Assembly: GCA_029747585.1 (NCBI GenBank)
Contig: JAPEVF010000498.1
Coordinates: 1 to 33,439, forward strand
Reading direction: 5' to 3'
DNA from: Pleurotus djamor
Taxonomy: Eukaryota; Basidiomycota; Agaricomycetes; Agaricales; Pleurotaceae
Length of the DNA stretch: 33,439 nucleotides
Below the pieces are notes generated by a model, which was given only the letters and a program-made list of their open reading frames with translations, did no database searches and was not told the DNA's origin. Position numbers and translations under genes: made by a program. Shown here piece by piece: positions 32,350 through 33,439 of the stretch. Each line of letters opens with the position of its first letter. Positions within the stretch are counted from its first letter, which is position 1.

Positions 32350-32423
32350 GTGAGTTTCGCGTACCACCGTCTTCGCTGAATCGGGTGCATCGCGACGCAT
32401 GACTGACCTTCTCAATATCTCAG
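32350..32423 (+). other. Intron in the 3' UTR of gene F
   Basis: The donor GTGAGTTTCGCGT begins 38 bases after the stop, and the acceptor ATATCTCAG ends a 74 nt intron with a branch site GACTGACC. The donor and first bases match the last intron of gene E base for base over 12 nt. Confidence 0.6.
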
Positions 32424-32793
32424 GTAAACATATCATCGTAGCTCGCAATTTTGTAAAAGAATACCTGTCGTCTCCCAGTGCTTGTACCGATCTATTTCTC
32501 ATTCAAATAGTTACTTGTCATATATCAGTGGTCAGTCATCGCAAAAGCTTTCATCCAACCAACGTTCGCGTCAACTCAGATGGTCTTTGTCTTGGTAGTC
32601 AACGTCGTGATTGACTATTCAATTTTCAGGCTCATGTCTGATCTAGCACAATAATGCCCTGATCGTACTCTTTCTCAACATTTAACTAGTATCAGACTGC
32701 TTCCACTTTTCCTGTCCCAGAAAATCTAGCTGGTGCTCGCATTTTCCCCCTAGNATCCTGCCCCCCTAGGTCACGTTACCGGGTCCTCGCAAA

Positions 32794-32800
32794 TATAAAA
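32794..32800 (+). promoter_or_regulatory. TATA box in front of a possible gene start
   Basis: TATAAAA is followed about 25 bases later by a C/T-rich possible start region. The first ATG downstream is at 32871 and opens 82 codons (MLKRPPIFYIFHFAQTSPPA) to 33119 that run into AT-rich DNA; they may be only a first exon. I cannot tell what gene is served. Confidence 0.35.
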
Positions 32801-33054
32801 ACCTCGCGACTTCACTTCGAATTGACAGTTCCCTTTCTTCCCCAACCCCCACCTTCCCACCGGCTAATCTATGTTGAAAAGGCCTCCGATCTTCTACATC
32901 TTTCACTTCGCGCAGACGTCCCCACCAGCTCCATTTACCATCATCCTTATATCCTCCGCCTTGGAGCCAACGCGAACAAGGTTATCCAAAATTTTGGCGT
33001 TCCATCATGTATCAGGGTCTTTACGACATATACGGTCACTTCAAAGTACTCTAC

Positions 33055-33439
33055 CACAGCGTGCGACCAAGAGTTTTTGGGTGCGAAAAATGGATGAATT
33101 TTTCTTATCATTTTTGTGAGAGGACAATACATCAAAAAACATCAACTTTTTGCTTGAGTAAAATCTGCGAAATATGTATGCTTTTTTGTAGATTTTCTGC
33201 GCGTAAAAAGGTTTCGTTTTTCGGCGTAAAAAAGTCTTGAAAAAGGACACCTTTTTCGCCCCTTTTTGCTCCTATAAAATATTTACTTTTTGCGATCTTT
33301 TACGCACGAAGAAATGTGTCATTTTTTCCAAGCTTTTTCGAGCTGAAAAATGAAAACTTTTTCGCTTCCAAATGTGTGGAGTTGGTGTCTGAAGTGGTCG
33401 GTTCTGGGGTGGGGCTGCATTTCGAGGTGAAAAAGTTTT
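33055..33439. repeat. AT-rich end with many short A5-6 and T5-6 motifs
   Basis: From about 33055 the composition changes: runs such as CTTTTTCG, CGTAAAAAGG, TTGAAAAAGGAC and AAGCTTTTTCGAGC occur on both strands every 10-30 bases to the end of the window. No gene is seen. The motif CTTTTT(C/G) and its complement account for most runs. It may be the subterminal part of a transposon or the edge of an AT-rich chromosome block. Confidence 0.6.

Noticed and set aside
1..33439. CRISPR arrays, bacterial operons, rRNA genes
   Set aside because: No regularly spaced repeats, no rRNA-like sequence, and all firm genes have spliceosomal introns, so the window is eukaryotic.

Overview
The window looks like nuclear DNA from a filamentous basidiomycete, probably an Agaricomycete. 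Genes are split by many 49-65 nt GT-AG introns. There are several F-box/leucine-rich-repeat-like genes, a HET-domain gene, a secreted fungal beta-sandwich-type protein and an ATG18-like (PROPPIN) gene. Roughly half of the window has confident gene models. The rest is intergenic DNA, decayed genes, or multi-exon genes whose exons I can see but cannot join. Seven single N positions and some frame changes suggest local sequence-quality problems.

Layout. 1-1117: 3' part of a Ser/Pro-rich coiled-coil gene (+). 1840-3115: F-box gene A (-). 3641-4793: F-box gene of a second class (+). 5025-6667: coding-looking exons of an unidentified gene (+). 7216-8567: secreted protein with two tandem domains (-), six-block model with a TATA box. 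10320-12612: broken or many-exon coding traces (+). 12705-14119: second gene of the other F-box class (-). 14713-15945: F-box gene B (-). 16610-16969: a 360 bp inverted-repeat element. 17086-18311 and 19228-20437: F-box genes C and D (+). 21434-23092: ATG18-like pseudogene (-), joined head-on to a relic of an F-box gene start (23098-23208). 23209-26466: no firm gene; it holds G-rich and pyrimidine-rich tracts. 26467-27500: HET-domain gene (+), followed by coding-looking stretches up to 29096. 29392-30691 and 31094-32311: F-box genes E and F (+). 33055-33439: AT-rich DNA full of short (A)5-6/(T)5-6 motifs.

The theme of the locus is a lineage-type expansion of one F-box family (A-F plus a relic). 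Its members share a phase-1 intron at the same residue, and in four of six members a second exon of exactly 365 nt. Members lie in both orientations and are mixed with a second F-box class, a HET gene, a dead autophagy gene and a palindromic element. This is the pattern of a fast duplicating, rearranging region. F-box proteins normally act as substrate adaptors of SCF ubiquitin ligases, and HET proteins trigger non-self recognition death in fungi. Whether they work together here is inference only.
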